Assembly (NCBI GenBank): GCA_024397935.1
Contig: CP073743.1
Span: forward strand, 2,294,001 to 2,358,000
Source: a bacterium SCSIO 12844
GTDB taxonomy: Bacteria > Pseudomonadota > Gammaproteobacteria > Francisellales > Francisellaceae
Direction: 5' to 3'
Length of the DNA stretch: 64,000 nt
A model generated the notes under the pieces. It saw only the letters and a program-made list of their open reading frames with translations, did not search any database and was not told the origin of the DNA. The translations under genes and the position numbers were made by a program. Below, piece by piece: positions 34,109 through 44,369 of the stretch. The first letter of the stretch is position 1, and every line of letters starts with the position of its first letter.

Positions 34109-34396
34109 TTATAGTACGGTATCAGTTGCTGATACTTCCCATGCATTCCAGGTATTGGTGCGCTTAACCCAGCCTAACGTTCTTAGTTCTGTAACTAGCT
34201 TTTTAACATCAACATCAGTGATATCTGATTTTAGCTGAATGTCAAAATCCCAATCCCCAGTTCTTGAGATTACATTTTCAATAAATGGATATTTATTCCA
34301 AATTTCACCCCATGACCAGTTTTTCCATGCATTTGCATTTTCACCATCATTAATAGCAACAGATACATGCCATGTCTTATTACCAGTTGTTGTCAT
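34109..34396 (-). CDS. Small Trp-rich protein of unknown function
   Basis: The 95-residue soluble protein is unusually rich in tryptophan (WHVSVAIND, WKNWSWGEIWNKYP, GDWDFD, LGWVKRTNTWNAWEV). The ATG has a good GGAGGAAA site, and the gene is followed at 15 bases by a near-ideal intrinsic terminator. It is therefore very likely an independently expressed, possibly abundant, monocistronic gene. The middle section (DVKKLVTELRTLGWVKR) looks like a helix plus strand of an alpha/beta fold. No relative recognised. Confidence 0.68.
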   Translation of the reverse strand: MTTTGNKTWHVSVAINDGENANAWKNWSWGEIWNKYPFIENVISRTGDWDFDIQLKSDITDVDVKKLVTELRTLGWVKRTNTWNAWEVSATDTVL

Positions 34397-34610
34397 TTCA
34401 AATTTCCTCCTTAAAATTAATGAATTTTAACTATTCTATTTTAGAATAGTTAAAACGATCATAGTAGATTTTATATTAAAAGCAAATCCTGATAGTAACT
34501 AATTTTTATTTTCATAAAATTGAATTAAAAAACTCAATGTTTTATGAGCATTCTTTGTTATAATTAGCTTTTATTTTTATCTCAAATCAACTTAATTTTT
34601 AGTGAGCCGG

Positions 34611-37439
34611 ATGGATACAATTACAATTAAAGGGGCTAGAACCCATAATCTTAAAAATATTGACCTTGAAATACCTAGAGACAAGCTTATTGTTATTACT
34701 GGCTTAAGCGGCTCTGGAAAATCGTCATTAGCATTTGATACACTTTATGCCGAAGGACAACGTCGCTATGTTGAATCACTTTCTGCCTATGCCAGACAAT
34801 TTTTATCTTTAATGGAAAAACCAGATGTTGATCATATAGAAGGCTTATCACCGGCAATCTCAATTGAACAAAAAACCACATCACATAACCCACGTTCAAC
34901 AGTTGGCACTGTGACTGAAATTTATGACTATCTTCGTGTCTTATATGCAAGATTAGGTGAACCAAAATGCCCTGAGCATCATATCACATTAAAAGCACAA
35001 ACTATCTCTGAAATGGTTGATCAAACGCTTAGTTTTAAAGAAGATCGTAAATTTATGGTTTTAGCAACCGTTGTACATCATCGTAAAGGTGAGCATAAAG
35101 ATCTATTTAAAAAACTTCAAGCTGAAGGCTTTTTAAGAGTCAGAGTAGATGGTGAGATCTATACACTAGATGATTTACCCACAATTGATAAAAATAAAAA
35201 TCATACAGTTGATATTGTAGTTGATCGACTCAAAGTTAAGTCGTCTCAACGCCAACGTTTAACTGAATCATTTGAGACAGCATTGGATTTAGCAAAAGGT
35301 TTAGCTTCTGTTGTTTTTTTAGATGGTGATAATGAATCTCTTTTATTCTCATCAAAGCACGCATGCCCTAAGTGTAATTACAGTTTAAAAGAATTATCAC
35401 CAAGGCTATTTTCATTTAATAATCCAATCGGTGCTTGTTCCCAATGTGATGGCATTGGTCATAAATCCTATTTTGATCCAGAAAAACTGATCTATAATGG
35501 ACAAAAATCATTATCTGAAGGCGTAATTCGAGGCTGGGATAGACAACATAATTATTACTTTCAACAATTAGTTGCGCTATCTGAACATTATAAATTTAGC
35601 ATGGATACACCTTTTAATGACTTAGATGAACAAGTTAAACAAATTATTCTTCATGGCGCTGGTGACACCTTAATTGAAATGACACTAGATAGCCATTTTA
35701 GTGGTAGAGAAACCCGATTAAGACGATTTGAAGGTGTTATCCCACACTTAGAACGCCGTTTCCGTGAAACAGACTCGGGCATGATTCGTGATGAATTAGA
35801 TAAACTTAGAAGTAATCTACGTTGTCCAAGCTGTCATGGTGCTCGCCTAAATCAAGCAGCTCGTTGTGTTTATTTTAAAGACAAACCATTATTTGAATTA
35901 ACTGAATTATCGATTGAAAGTGCATTTAACTGGCTTGACTCTCTTGAATTTCAAGGCCAACAACAAATCATTGCACATCGCTTATTAAAAGAAATTAAGC
36001 TACGCTTACAATTTTTAATTAATGTTGGGCTTAATTATCTTAATTTAAGTCGACGTGCTGATACTTTATCAGGTGGTGAGGCACAACGAATTCGTTTAGC
36101 AAGCCAAATTGGTGCAGGTTTAGTCGGTGTGATGTATGTTTTAGATGAACCATCTATTGGCTTGCATCAACGTGATAATCAACGCTTAATTGATACACTG
36201 ATTCATCTAAGAGATCTTGGAAATACTGTCATTGTTGTTGAACATGATGAAGATGCGATACGTCATGGTGATTTTATTATTGATATTGGCCCAGGAGCTG
36301 GTGTTCATGGTGGTAATATTATTGCTTCTGGTTCACCAGATGAGATTATTAATAATGAGAAATCTTTAACTGCTGATTATTTATCTGGACGTAAGTTAAT
36401 TGCGATACCTAAAAAACGTATGGCAATTGATAAGAAAAAAATGCTCAGTATTAAAGGGGCTAGTGGTAATAATTTAAAATCAGTTTCACTTAATTTACCA
36501 CTTGGCTTACTTACCTGTGTAACGGGTGTATCTGGCTCTGGAAAATCGACATTAATCAATCAAACCTTATACCCTTTAGCCGCTAAACTCCTTAATAATG
36601 CAACGACTTTATCCCCCCAAGCTTACGATAAAATTACTGGTATTGAACATTTAGATAAAGTCATTGATATTGACCAAAGCCCTATTGGTAGAACACCACG
36701 CTCAAACCCTGCAACTTATACAGGGTTATTCTCTCCTATCCGTGAAATTTTTGCCAAAACCCAAGAAGCTAGAGCGAGGGGTTATAAACCTGGCCGCTTT
36801 AGTTTTAATGTTAAAGGCGGACGCTGTGAAGCCTGTCAAGGTGATGGTGTTATTAAAGTAGAAATGCACTTTTTAGCTGATATTTATGTCACTTGTGATA
36901 TCTGTCAAGGCAAGCGTTATAATCGTGAAACTTTAGAAATTTTATATAAAGGTAAAAATATTAGTGATGTCTTAGAGATGACCGTTGAAGAAGCATTGGA
37001 TTTTTTCAATGCAATCCCTCAAATTAAACGTAAACTTGAAACCTTAATGGAAGTAGGTCTCTCTTATATTCATCTAGGTCAAAATGCAACAACACTCTCT
37101 GGTGGTGAAGCACAACGTGTGAAACTTGCTAAAGAGTTATCCCGCCGCTCAACAGGTAAAACCCTTTATATCTTAGATGAACCAACCACAGGACTTCATT
37201 TTCATGATATTCAACAATTATTAAAAGTAATTCATACCTTACGTGACCAAGGCAATACAGTTGTAGTTATTGAACATAATTTAGATGTAGTAAAAACAGC
37301 CGACTGGATTATTGATCTAGGCCCTGAAGGTGGTTCAGGTGGCGGTCAAATTATTGCACAAGGTAAACCTGAAGCAATTGTTAAAATAAAAGAATCACAT
37401 ACTGGAACATTTTTGAAGCCTTTATTAGCTAAAAGTTAG
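34611..37439 (+). CDS. uvrA: Excinuclease ABC subunit UvrA
   Basis: Damage-recognition ATPase of nucleotide excision repair. I use ATG 34611, which gives the typical [16 protein letters not shown] start and 942 residues; an in-frame GTG lies nine bases earlier. Walker [10 protein letters not shown] is at 31-39, a zinc module CPKC...CSQC follows near 245, and the first signature is [13 protein letters not shown]. The second ATPase has GVSGSGKST near 640, the second zinc module CEAC...CDIC and [15 protein letters not shown]. Full-length and intact. It stands alone on the plus strand. Confidence 0.97.
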   Translation: MDTITIKGARTHNLKNIDLEIPRDKLIVITGLSGSGKSSLAFDTLYAEGQRRYVESLSAYARQFLSLMEKPDVDHIEGLSPAISIEQKTTSHNPRSTVGTVTEIYDYLRVLYARLGEPKCPEHHITLKAQTISEMVDQTLSFKEDRKFMVLATVVHHRKGEHKDLFKKLQAEGFLRVRVDGEIYTLDDLPTIDKNKNHTVDIVVDRLKVKSSQRQRLTESFETALDLAKGLASVVFLDGDNESLLFSSKHACPKCNYSLKELSPRLFSFNNPIGACSQCDGIGHKSYFDPEKLIYNGQKSLSEGVIRGWDRQHNYYFQQLVALSEHYKFSMDTPFNDLDEQVKQIILHGAGDTLIEMTLDSHFSGRETRLRRFEGVIPHLERRFRETDSGMIRDELDKLRSNLRCPSCHGARLNQAARCVYFKDKPLFELTELSIESAFNWLDSLEFQGQQQIIAHRLLKEIKLRLQFLINVGLNYLNLSRRADTLSGGEAQRIRLASQIGAGLVGVMYVLDEPSIGLHQRDNQRLIDTLIHLRDLGNTVIVVEHDEDAIRHGDFIIDIGPGAGVHGGNIIASGSPDEIINNEKSLTADYLSGRKLIAIPKKRMAIDKKKMLSIKGASGNNLKSVSLNLPLGLLTCVTGVSGSGKSTLINQTLYPLAAKLLNNATTLSPQAYDKITGIEHLDKVIDIDQSPIGRTPRSNPATYTGLFSPIREIFAKTQEARARGYKPGRFSFNVKGGRCEACQGDGVIKVEMHFLADIYVTCDICQGKRYNRETLEILYKGKNISDVLEMTVEEALDFFNAIPQIKRKLETLMEVGLSYIHLGQNATTLSGGEAQRVKLAKELSRRSTGKTLYILDEPTTGLHFHDIQQLLKVIHTLRDQGNTVVVIEHNLDVVKTADWIIDLGPEGGSGGGQIIAQGKPEAIVKIKESHTGTFLKPLLAKS

Positions 37440-37456
37440 TTATTAATTATTTTTAA

Positions 37457-37489
37457 TATATTGAATATAGCATAATTTATATATATAAT
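37457..37489 (+). promoter_or_regulatory. Palindrome-linked promoter of the 459-residue gene
   Basis: The palindrome TATATT-G-AATATA (37457-37469) contains a -35 box TTGAAT (37461-37466). Seventeen bases later is a -10 box TATAAT (37484-37489), 24 bases before the ATG. The same design, with the same spacer length, precedes the short cysteine protein and dotA-like 1. Confidence 0.65.
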
Positions 37490-37513
37490 TAATATAAAAA
37501 CGGGAGTTGCAAC

Positions 37514-38893
37514 ATGAATCTACAAGTGTACTTAGATCAATTGAAAAAAATTGAAGACATTGACAAAAAAGTCACATTTACATCAAATTCTATACTTGGA
37601 AACCCTAAAGTATTTAATGATTATTTTGACCAGCTATCAGTCAAAGGAAAGCGTGACTTTGTTCAAGGACTTTGCATTTTATCTAATGATAAACAAACAG
37701 GTCTAAGCTATATTATCACTAATAGCTTTATATCAACTGACAAGAAAAGTTTAAAGAGTTTATTAGATAAAGTTTTTAACTTTAATAACCAAGATACTTT
37801 TGACTCACAAAAATACTCATTTATCTTAAAGTCTCTATCAAGAACAAATAATCCTAAAGCATTATCCTCACTTATTTCATATGAACCTGAATACTTTAAA
37901 ACACTTCTTTATTATGAAAATGATGATACTAAAAGCTTAATTCAGCAAGAGAGGCAATTTATTATGGACGCCCTTCTTATTAAAAATCAAAATCGAAACG
38001 CATTTAACATTATCGTTAACCAAACACCTGAAATACTTGAAAATTTATATGAACAGTTAGTTACAATACCAAATGATCAAAGAAATAATGATTTATTTAA
38101 AAAAGCAATTGCAACATCAGAAAATGCAATTGAATTACTAATTGAAAACAGACCTGAATTTCTATTAAGCCTACTTGAAGATGATAAAAAATTGTTAAAT
38201 TATATTACGTTAAATAATACTAAGAGTTTTGACCAAGTTGTGAATTTTCTTATATCATATGAACCACCACAGTACGACCTCATTAATAAGAAATTTAATG
38301 AACTCTATCAAACAATTGATAATTTAAAAATCGTTATAAGTGAGTCTCCTGAAGTTTTACTCTCTCTTGTAAAGCTTGCAAATTACCTTGTTATTAATCA
38401 ACCAGAAAATCAACAATATACGGAACATTTTCCTGAATATCCGTTAGTAGAGTTACTTACTGATTTATATAATGAAAATACAGATATTTTTGAGATAAAA
38501 GATTTAGATGCATTTATTGATACATTAATTCAGCCTATTAATGAAAGTAAATTAAATACCATTACATTAATAGCAGCCTTTAATCCTGCAGCTATTGCAT
38601 ATATTTATGAAGCACTTGTTGAGAGAATAACATCTGAAGAAGGTAATCTTTGCTTAAATCAATTAGCTGATGCATTAAGAGTACCTTTTGATAATACTAT
38701 TTACTCTAATAATCAATCAAATCTAAAAACGGGGCTTACTTTACTTCGTGACATGCTTCCTAATCTATATGAAAATCTTAAAGACTATGGGCAATGTAGA
38801 GATGAAAACCCTTTCAATCAACCTAGACCCCTATTTTATAACGATAATTATTTATCTGAATTTGCTTGTAATCAAAGTTGGCAAAATGATTAA
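37514..38893 (+). CDS. Helical-repeat protein of unknown function
   Basis: The 459-residue soluble protein is built of short amphipathic helices with recurring 'ExxxxLLxxxP' turns (YEPEYFKTLLYYE, QTPEILENLYEQL, NRPEFLLSLLEDD, ESPEVLLSLVKLA), suggesting an alpha-solenoid of ARM/HEAT type. There is no signal peptide. A cGGGAG site precedes the ATG. Its promoter has the same palindrome/-35/-10 design as dotA-like 1 and the short cysteine protein, so it is probably regulated together with them. A translocated protein or a system component is possible; neither is shown. Confidence 0.62.
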   Translation: MNLQVYLDQLKKIEDIDKKVTFTSNSILGNPKVFNDYFDQLSVKGKRDFVQGLCILSNDKQTGLSYIITNSFISTDKKSLKSLLDKVFNFNNQDTFDSQKYSFILKSLSRTNNPKALSSLISYEPEYFKTLLYYENDDTKSLIQQERQFIMDALLIKNQNRNAFNIIVNQTPEILENLYEQLVTIPNDQRNNDLFKKAIATSENAIELLIENRPEFLLSLLEDDKKLLNYITLNNTKSFDQVVNFLISYEPPQYDLINKKFNELYQTIDNLKIVISESPEVLLSLVKLANYLVINQPENQQYTEHFPEYPLVELLTDLYNENTDIFEIKDLDAFIDTLIQPINESKLNTITLIAAFNPAAIAYIYEALVERITSEEGNLCLNQLADALRVPFDNTIYSNNQSNLKTGLTLLRDMLPNLYENLKDYGQCRDENPFNQPRPLFYNDNYLSEFACNQSWQND

Positions 38894-38987
38894 CTAAAAT
38901 TTTAATTATAAGTCCTGCTCCAACAAAACATAGATCTTTCAAAGAATAGCTATATAATTTTTTATTGTTATTTTTATGGTAATAAAT

Positions 38988-39785
38988 CTAAGAAATATTT
39001 TCTAATTTAACCATACTACTTAACGTACTAGATTTGATATTTAAATACGGGCACATAGGACTTTCATTTGATGTCTGAGTACATATAAAAGTAACCTTAC
39101 GATCTATATTTACAAAAGAAACCCCATTTGGACATTTAATAACACCATTTACTGCTGAGCATACAGCTAATGACTTTGAAAAATGAAAAAATAGTTTATC
39201 TAACTGAGTAACTGCTATAGCGTTTCTAAAAGGAGACAATTTAACTAGTTTTCCATAACCATTGGTTACAGAGACTTTACCTAAACCAAGTGTTTGTAAT
39301 GAAATTGTGCCATCAGGCATCGGTGCCAGATTAATACCTATATCAAATACTCCTCCATAACCATCAGCTTCTTGCCCTCCTGTAGGATTTAAACCATATG
39401 TATCTGACTGAGTTACTTCAGTATGCAAATTCTGGTTAAAAAAACCACTAGTCCAGTGCTGCCAAGTCATTGTAGTCGTATACTTTTGATAATTAGACAC
39501 AACAACCAGAAACGAAACTTTCTTAGTTTCATTAGAAATAGCACTATTACAGTCAAAGCCATGATTGTAAGCATAGAATTTAACCATAGAACTACTTTTT
39601 GGAGGAATATGAATAGGAAGTGATGTATAAATTTTTCCTATACAATTCTCTGATCCTGGTACTAAACTTACTGTAATAGATTGCTTTGTAAGATTATTTA
39701 CAAAATTTACATGTCCATACCCACCTGCAAAAACATTACTTATAAAAATATTAAACAAAACTAATAACTGTAAAAATATTTTCAT
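38988..39785 (-). CDS. Secreted CxCP-family protein (family member 2), dotA-linked
   Basis: I take ATG 39785, which gives a clean signal peptide (MKIFLQLLVLFNIFISNVFA) and 265 residues; a GTG twelve bases upstream is the alternative. The mature part starts with a beta-type segment (GYGHVNFVNNLTKQSITVSL). It then has LQTLGLGKVSVTNGYGK and the cysteine module C-x8-CP-x16-C-x9-CP (VCSAVNGVIKCPNG ... FICTQTSNESPMCPY). It begins 40 bases after the stop of dotA-like 1 on the same strand, so co-transcription is likely. The same order occurs at the second cassette. Probable role in the envelope or with the DotA-like protein (inference). Confidence 0.75.
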   Translation of the reverse strand: MKIFLQLLVLFNIFISNVFAGGYGHVNFVNNLTKQSITVSLVPGSENCIGKIYTSLPIHIPPKSSSMVKFYAYNHGFDCNSAISNETKKVSFLVVVSNYQKYTTTMTWQHWTSGFFNQNLHTEVTQSDTYGLNPTGGQEADGYGGVFDIGINLAPMPDGTISLQTLGLGKVSVTNGYGKLVKLSPFRNAIAVTQLDKLFFHFSKSLAVCSAVNGVIKCPNGVSFVNIDRKVTFICTQTSNESPMCPYLNIKSSTLSSMVKLENIS

Positions 39786-39825
39786 TATTCCAACCACCTA
39801 ACTATATTATAATTAAAGTAAACTT

Positions 39826-42800
39826 TTAACCCATAATCGCCTCAGCTGCCATCTTAGCCGCACCTGATGCATCCTGCCCAATAGCACTATTACGAGCTGA
39901 AGTTTTTTGCGATACATCAGCTTTACCTTGCGTGTAGGTTTGAGTAACATTTTTTTCTGACTCAATACCTTGTTGCAATGTTTGCCCTCCTGCTTGAGAA
40001 GCTCCTTGCGCATTTTGAGTACCAGCATTTTTAAATTCTTGAATTTCAGATTCACCAGCATGCTCACTACGATTATTACCAATCCACTGTAATACTTTAT
40101 CTGGAATGACATAAATCAATGAAAAGCACTTCATAAATGCCATCGAAAGAAATGTTGCATATAAAAAAATAATCATACAAGCAAAAATACCTCTTGCAAA
40201 ACTAGCGGCATTGGTGCCATCTGATACCGGCATTAAATTTAATAGTGAATTAGTAATAATATGAAAGCCATTAGCAGAGTAATGTATAACGACATAAGTT
40301 AATCCAATACCAAAAATCATCCCTAAAATCATAAAAACAGGCCTTAATATTAGATTAAGGCAAATCTGAATACCTGGCTCAGCTTTTCCAAATATTTCAT
40401 GACCTTCTGGGTAAACTAATGCAAGTGCAACAAATGGAGCAGCAACCATTGCTTCTATCACTAATAATAGCCAAGCCGTTTTACCAGCCCAAAAAAGTAT
40501 ATAAGGTGTTAAAGGGATAATTAGTGCAAAAGATATTCCTATACTAAAAATTGTTGTTAATACAAATAAAACCAATGGTAACCAAATTAAACTCAATGAA
40601 AATGTTGCTAACTGCATTGTTATATTAAACATTACTTTTGCATATTCTAAAGAAATTTGTGCAGAAGAAGTATTTCCAATTAATCCTAGAGATAGAGAGC
40701 TAGCTACTGTCCATCCTGTTGCATCACCCTCTGCTGATTTTAATTGACTATCAGCATCTGTTTTAATTTGATTTAATTTATCTTTTGCATGATTAAAAAT
40801 ACCCATCATACTATCAACTGTACCCTCAATGAGAGCCATACCAACTGACTGTACATTTTGAATCATGCTCATATTTTGTTGAGCAAAATTTATATTTTTA
40901 TCATTTTTTTGTATATTTCCAATTCTATAGATTTTTGCTAGTAATCCTCCTGGTTCAGTAGAGTTAGCATTGGTGCCTAATTTTTGAAAAATATCATGTA
41001 GAATTTTTTGTGCTGGTGTCGTTACTTTTGAAGTATCTACATTATTACTTTGGCTGCCAAAGTTAATACCGTTTTCGTTAAAGAAATTAAATAAATTAAG
41101 TACTGGTATAATAATATGAGACACTAAATAGGAAGTTTGTTTTGAATTATTTTGTAGATATATTGAACTATCGTTTATATGCATTGAGTTAGCAGATTTC
41201 ACTAATGAATAGATAATGTATAGATACTTCGCATACTGATACTCCATTCCATCAGATAATAATGAATTTACTTGATTCACACGTTGTATTTTATCAATCT
41301 GTGAGAGATTAGAATTAATAATCATTTTTTTAAACAATTTTCTAACATTTACTAAAGAAGTAGAAAATGTACGACTATTTTTTACCTTTTTGAGATATTG
41401 ACTAGGTATAACTGTTAATGCTGAATGAGAAGCTGTCTCTATTGGTTTTAAAGTTGGTGTTACTTTTGAACTTAATAAGTTACTTATTGAATTTTTATAC
41501 AGCAAATAAAATAAATAAATTTTATTATATTTTATCTTCATTTCTGATTTATTTTCAACATGATCCGCCTCAGTAGAAAAATTAATAAAATTTGCATATA
41601 AATTCTGTAAATTTTCACTTAAAACTTTGTCAAATCTCAGATATAGCTGATCTGCTTCCCACCAACCTTTAGTCCTTGCTATATGGCATATATTTGAATC
41701 AGAATCATCACAACCTGCTGTAAGCGCAGTTGAGTGCTTTTCTAAATAATCAATAATTTGATTAGATGTATGATTAATAGTAGTACCATTATAGGTACCT
41801 AAAGCCTGAGGGTTTTTAATTAAATTTACGAATAAATAATTAATATCATTACCTTGATAAACATCATACTTACTTAAAAGATTTGTAAGTTGATCTTTAC
41901 TTTCCTGACCAATTAACTGATTAACTTTAAAAGTCCCAAACCAGACTAAATCAGTCATCTTAACTTGAATATAGTTATCATTTTTTACCACAGAGAAGTG
42001 AGTCAATCCCTTATCTAATAAGGCGGGTACAAAAGCAAAAGTTCCAGTATATTTAATTGGTTGGGCATAAGACTTTACAAATCCACTTGTAACAGGTGTA
42101 GTATATTCTATTTTACAAGTAAATTGCTTTACCATTTGAGTTTTATTCTTATAAATTACTCCTGCAATTGCTGAGTTAGCTGATGAATTATCATTAACCA
42201 TTTTATACTCTACTTTTGGAGATTGATAAGTAACAGGAACATAATCATAAGTGCAAGGTGGAGCAGCATTCTTATTTACATTTTGACTATTATTAGGAAT
42301 AAATGATGAATCACTGAATATAGGGTCATTAAGTACATCTTTCGTAAAATTACTCATCATAAATACAGATAAATCTGTATTTATTTTATTAGATACCTCT
42401 GAGCTAACAATTGCTGGAACATGATTTTTAACAGTTTCTCCAACCACATTACTCCAAACATAATCAGCAAATGCAATACCAAACATAACCATTAATAAAA
42501 TTAAGTACTGCGCGAGACAATAGCCTGTTTTGACAGGAATAGCACAAATTGAGCCAAATATTACTCTAAGGGAAATCCAGTGTCCACTCCAATTTTTACC
42601 TAGAAATTGTCCATCTCTAGCTGTATTTATAGTTCCTATGATAATTATAAATGCATAGATAACAACAGCAATACTAAGAAGAGCCGTATTAAAATATCGA
42701 AAAGTTACACTAAACAAACTTGTATGTACGCTTGTTAATATTGTACTATAATTTCCTCCAAATACCTCACTTAATATAGATTTTGATCTATCATCAATTG

Positions 42801-42849
42801 GCACCAACCCCAAAAAATTATCTGGAAGAAGCATCGTTGGTGAGTTCAT
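39826..42849 (-). CDS. DotA/TraY-family membrane protein 1
   Basis: The 1007-residue protein (ATG 42849 with AGGGA at good spacing; a TTG upstream is less likely) has the DotA/TraY layout. Two N-terminal membrane segments flank the signature NTARDGQFLGKNWSGHWISLR and lead into GYCLAQYLILLMVMFG. A long periplasmic-looking domain of about 600 residues follows. Then come several C-terminal membrane segments (LIIPLTPYILFWAGKTAWLLLVIEAMVAAPFVALALVYPEGHE and others) and a Gln/Ala-rich cytoplasmic tail. In Legionella DotA is an inner-membrane Dot/Icm component that is also released. A second copy is at 47139. The C-terminal 270 residues are much more alike between copies than the central domain. Confidence 0.85.
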   Translation of the reverse strand: MNSPTMLLPDNFLGLVPIDDRSKSILSEVFGGNYSTILTSVHTSLFSVTFRYFNTALLSIAVVIYAFIIIIGTINTARDGQFLGKNWSGHWISLRVIFGSICAIPVKTGYCLAQYLILLMVMFGIAFADYVWSNVVGETVKNHVPAIVSSEVSNKINTDLSVFMMSNFTKDVLNDPIFSDSSFIPNNSQNVNKNAAPPCTYDYVPVTYQSPKVEYKMVNDNSSANSAIAGVIYKNKTQMVKQFTCKIEYTTPVTSGFVKSYAQPIKYTGTFAFVPALLDKGLTHFSVVKNDNYIQVKMTDLVWFGTFKVNQLIGQESKDQLTNLLSKYDVYQGNDINYLFVNLIKNPQALGTYNGTTINHTSNQIIDYLEKHSTALTAGCDDSDSNICHIARTKGWWEADQLYLRFDKVLSENLQNLYANFINFSTEADHVENKSEMKIKYNKIYLFYLLYKNSISNLLSSKVTPTLKPIETASHSALTVIPSQYLKKVKNSRTFSTSLVNVRKLFKKMIINSNLSQIDKIQRVNQVNSLLSDGMEYQYAKYLYIIYSLVKSANSMHINDSSIYLQNNSKQTSYLVSHIIIPVLNLFNFFNENGINFGSQSNNVDTSKVTTPAQKILHDIFQKLGTNANSTEPGGLLAKIYRIGNIQKNDKNINFAQQNMSMIQNVQSVGMALIEGTVDSMMGIFNHAKDKLNQIKTDADSQLKSAEGDATGWTVASSLSLGLIGNTSSAQISLEYAKVMFNITMQLATFSLSLIWLPLVLFVLTTIFSIGISFALIIPLTPYILFWAGKTAWLLLVIEAMVAAPFVALALVYPEGHEIFGKAEPGIQICLNLILRPVFMILGMIFGIGLTYVVIHYSANGFHIITNSLLNLMPVSDGTNAASFARGIFACMIIFLYATFLSMAFMKCFSLIYVIPDKVLQWIGNNRSEHAGESEIQEFKNAGTQNAQGASQAGGQTLQQGIESEKNVTQTYTQGKADVSQKTSARNSAIGQDASGAAKMAAEAIMG

Positions 42850-42885
42850 GAACAATCCCTAATTCTATTATTCTTTAGAAATTAA

Positions 42886-42918
42886 ATTATATTTAATGTA
42901 TATGCTATATTCAATATA
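42886..42918 (-). promoter_or_regulatory. Palindrome-linked promoter of dotA-like 1
   Basis: On the minus strand TTGAAT (42909-42914) sits inside the palindrome TATATT-N-AATATA (42906-42918), followed after 17 bases by TATAAT (42886-42891), 37 bases from the ATG. A second near-palindrome TATATTTAATGTA (42888-42900) overlaps the -10 region, so two regulator sites may be present. Confidence 0.68.
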
Positions 42919-43001
42919 TATTTTATTCAGCTAATATTAAACAACTTTAAATTCTAAAAAAGAACAAATAGATGATTAATTACATATTTTTATTTTTTTA
43001 A

Positions 43002-43547
43002 TTATCCATTAGCCATCAATAACTCTAAAGCATCATCACACCAGGCAAGTTCTGCTTCTGCAAAGCGTATACCTTTAAATGTTGGTAATAATCTATAAAT
43101 TCCACGATCTAAATTTTCTTGTTTATCCAAATCTACTTTTATTTTCCTGAATTTTTTAAGCCTTTGAGAAACTAATTCCTTTCTATTTTGAATCTGTTTA
43201 ATTATTTCCTCTTTAGGCACATTAAAACCATAATAAATTTTTAACAAAAACTCATCTCGAATAACTTCTTGATCAGGATTCTGCACTAGCCATTTAGCCA
43301 ATAATTCTCGACCTTTTTCAGTAATATGAAATACTCGACGCATACCAACTTTATCAGCGGCTTCTTCCACAAATGTTACATACTCTTCTTGGCTTAATTT
43401 TTTTAAATTTGGATAAAGCTGTGCTTCATATTCAACCCAAAAGTTTCCAGTTGTACGCTGCATAAACATTTTAATGCCATAAGCTGACATTGGCTCAACT
43501 GTTAAAGCCCCTAAAATTGCATAGCGTGTTTTATTTGTTCTTGCCAT
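43002..43547 (-). CDS. PadR-family transcriptional regulator
   Basis: The 181-residue protein has the PadR N-terminal winged helix: YAILGALTVEPMSAYGIKMFM, then EAQLYPNLKKLSQEEYV, and VGMRRVFHITEKGRELLAKWL. A C-terminal dimerising helix domain follows, as in the PadR/Vir_act_alpha_C group. It lies between dotA-like 1 and the short cysteine protein. Its own upstream region (about 43590-43615) has an imperfect version of the palindrome. It is the obvious candidate to bind the shared TATATT-N-AATATA sites (inference). PadR proteins are usually repressors released by a small molecule or stress. Confidence 0.85.
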   Translation of the reverse strand: MARTNKTRYAILGALTVEPMSAYGIKMFMQRTTGNFWVEYEAQLYPNLKKLSQEEYVTFVEEAADKVGMRRVFHITEKGRELLAKWLVQNPDQEVIRDEFLLKIYYGFNVPKEEIIKQIQNRKELVSQRLKKFRKIKVDLDKQENLDRGIYRLLPTFKGIRFAEAELAWCDDALELLMANG

Positions 43548-43728
43548 AATTATAAACCATCAATTAATACTTATTTAAATTAAATATTTTATATCTATAT
43601 ATTATATTGTATAGAATGAAATTTAACCCAAGTCCATGATTATACATATAAAATTTAAAATGAAAATTATTCCTTCAGTATATAATTTATAAAGACAGAA
43701 AATGAATCATCATAGATTTCTATAATAC

Positions 43729-43761
43729 TATATTGAATATAGTATATTATATTGCTATAAT
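43729..43761 (+). promoter_or_regulatory. Palindrome-linked promoter of the short cysteine protein
   Basis: A 17-base perfect palindrome ACTATATT-G-AATATAGT (43727-43743) holds the -35 box TTGAAT (43733-43738). After exactly 17 bases comes TATAAT (43756-43761), about 58 bases from the ATG. Confidence 0.68.
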
Positions 43762-43819
43762 GTTTCTTTTGACTAATATTATGTCAAAAGAACTTTATAG
43801 ATGATCAAGGGGTTACAAC

Positions 43820-44302
43820 ATGAAAAAAAATATAATTATATCGATTATTCTATCTGGATTTTCTATCAATATTTATGCAAATGAAAGTCACTTACAAACT
43901 AAAACTATTGACTCAAGCTATAGTATTAAATTCAAATATATAAATAATAATTATTTAAATAAGAAAAAATTAATAAACCTAAATTCATATCTTCAAAAAA
44001 GTAAAGGTGAAGTCTATATCTTTAAATCTATTAACTTAGGTAAAATTAAATTAACACATAAAAATACAAGCACTCAAATAAAGCATTTCAAAAATATATA
44101 CTATTTAAATAAAAAATCAGATTATCAAATTAGCTTTAATCGCATATATAAAGACTGTTTACTTAAAAATGGTACTATTAGCTGTCCATCATCTATTTAT
44201 CATAAAGATATTAAAATCAAAAGTATGAAATATGAAACAATTTTTTTATGTCATCATACAACATTAAGTACTCCAAGATGCCCTAGAATTACTCTAACTT
44301 AA
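43820..44302 (+). CDS. Short secreted CxCP-family protein (family member 3)
   Basis: The 160-residue protein has a signal peptide (MKKNIIISIILSGFSINIYA). It is a reduced version of the family: the N-terminal beta domain is much shorter, the 'LGLG' block is INLGKIKL, and the cysteine module is intact as C-x8-CP-x21-C-x9-CP (DCLLKNGTISCPSS ... FLCHHTTLSTPRCPR). Highly basic (many Lys). AAGGGG precedes the ATG. It is divergent from the padR gene, with a 17-base palindrome in the shared 272-base region. An insertion sequence begins just after its stop. Confidence 0.7.
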   Translation: MKKNIIISIILSGFSINIYANESHLQTKTIDSSYSIKFKYINNNYLNKKKLINLNSYLQKSKGEVYIFKSINLGKIKLTHKNTSTQIKHFKNIYYLNKKSDYQISFNRIYKDCLLKNGTISCPSSIYHKDIKIKSMKYETIFLCHHTTLSTPRCPRITLT

Positions 44303-44369
44303 AGAGTAAAATAAACTAGTGCCTGTTGACAATTCACATAGGTAACCACATCCAGCTACAGGTGATCTG

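Noticed and set aside
43590-43615. Fully fledged copy of the palindrome in front of padR
   Set aside because: The sequence around CTATATATTATATTGTATAG is only an imperfect match and lacks the -35/-10 geometry, so autoregulation is only a suggestion.
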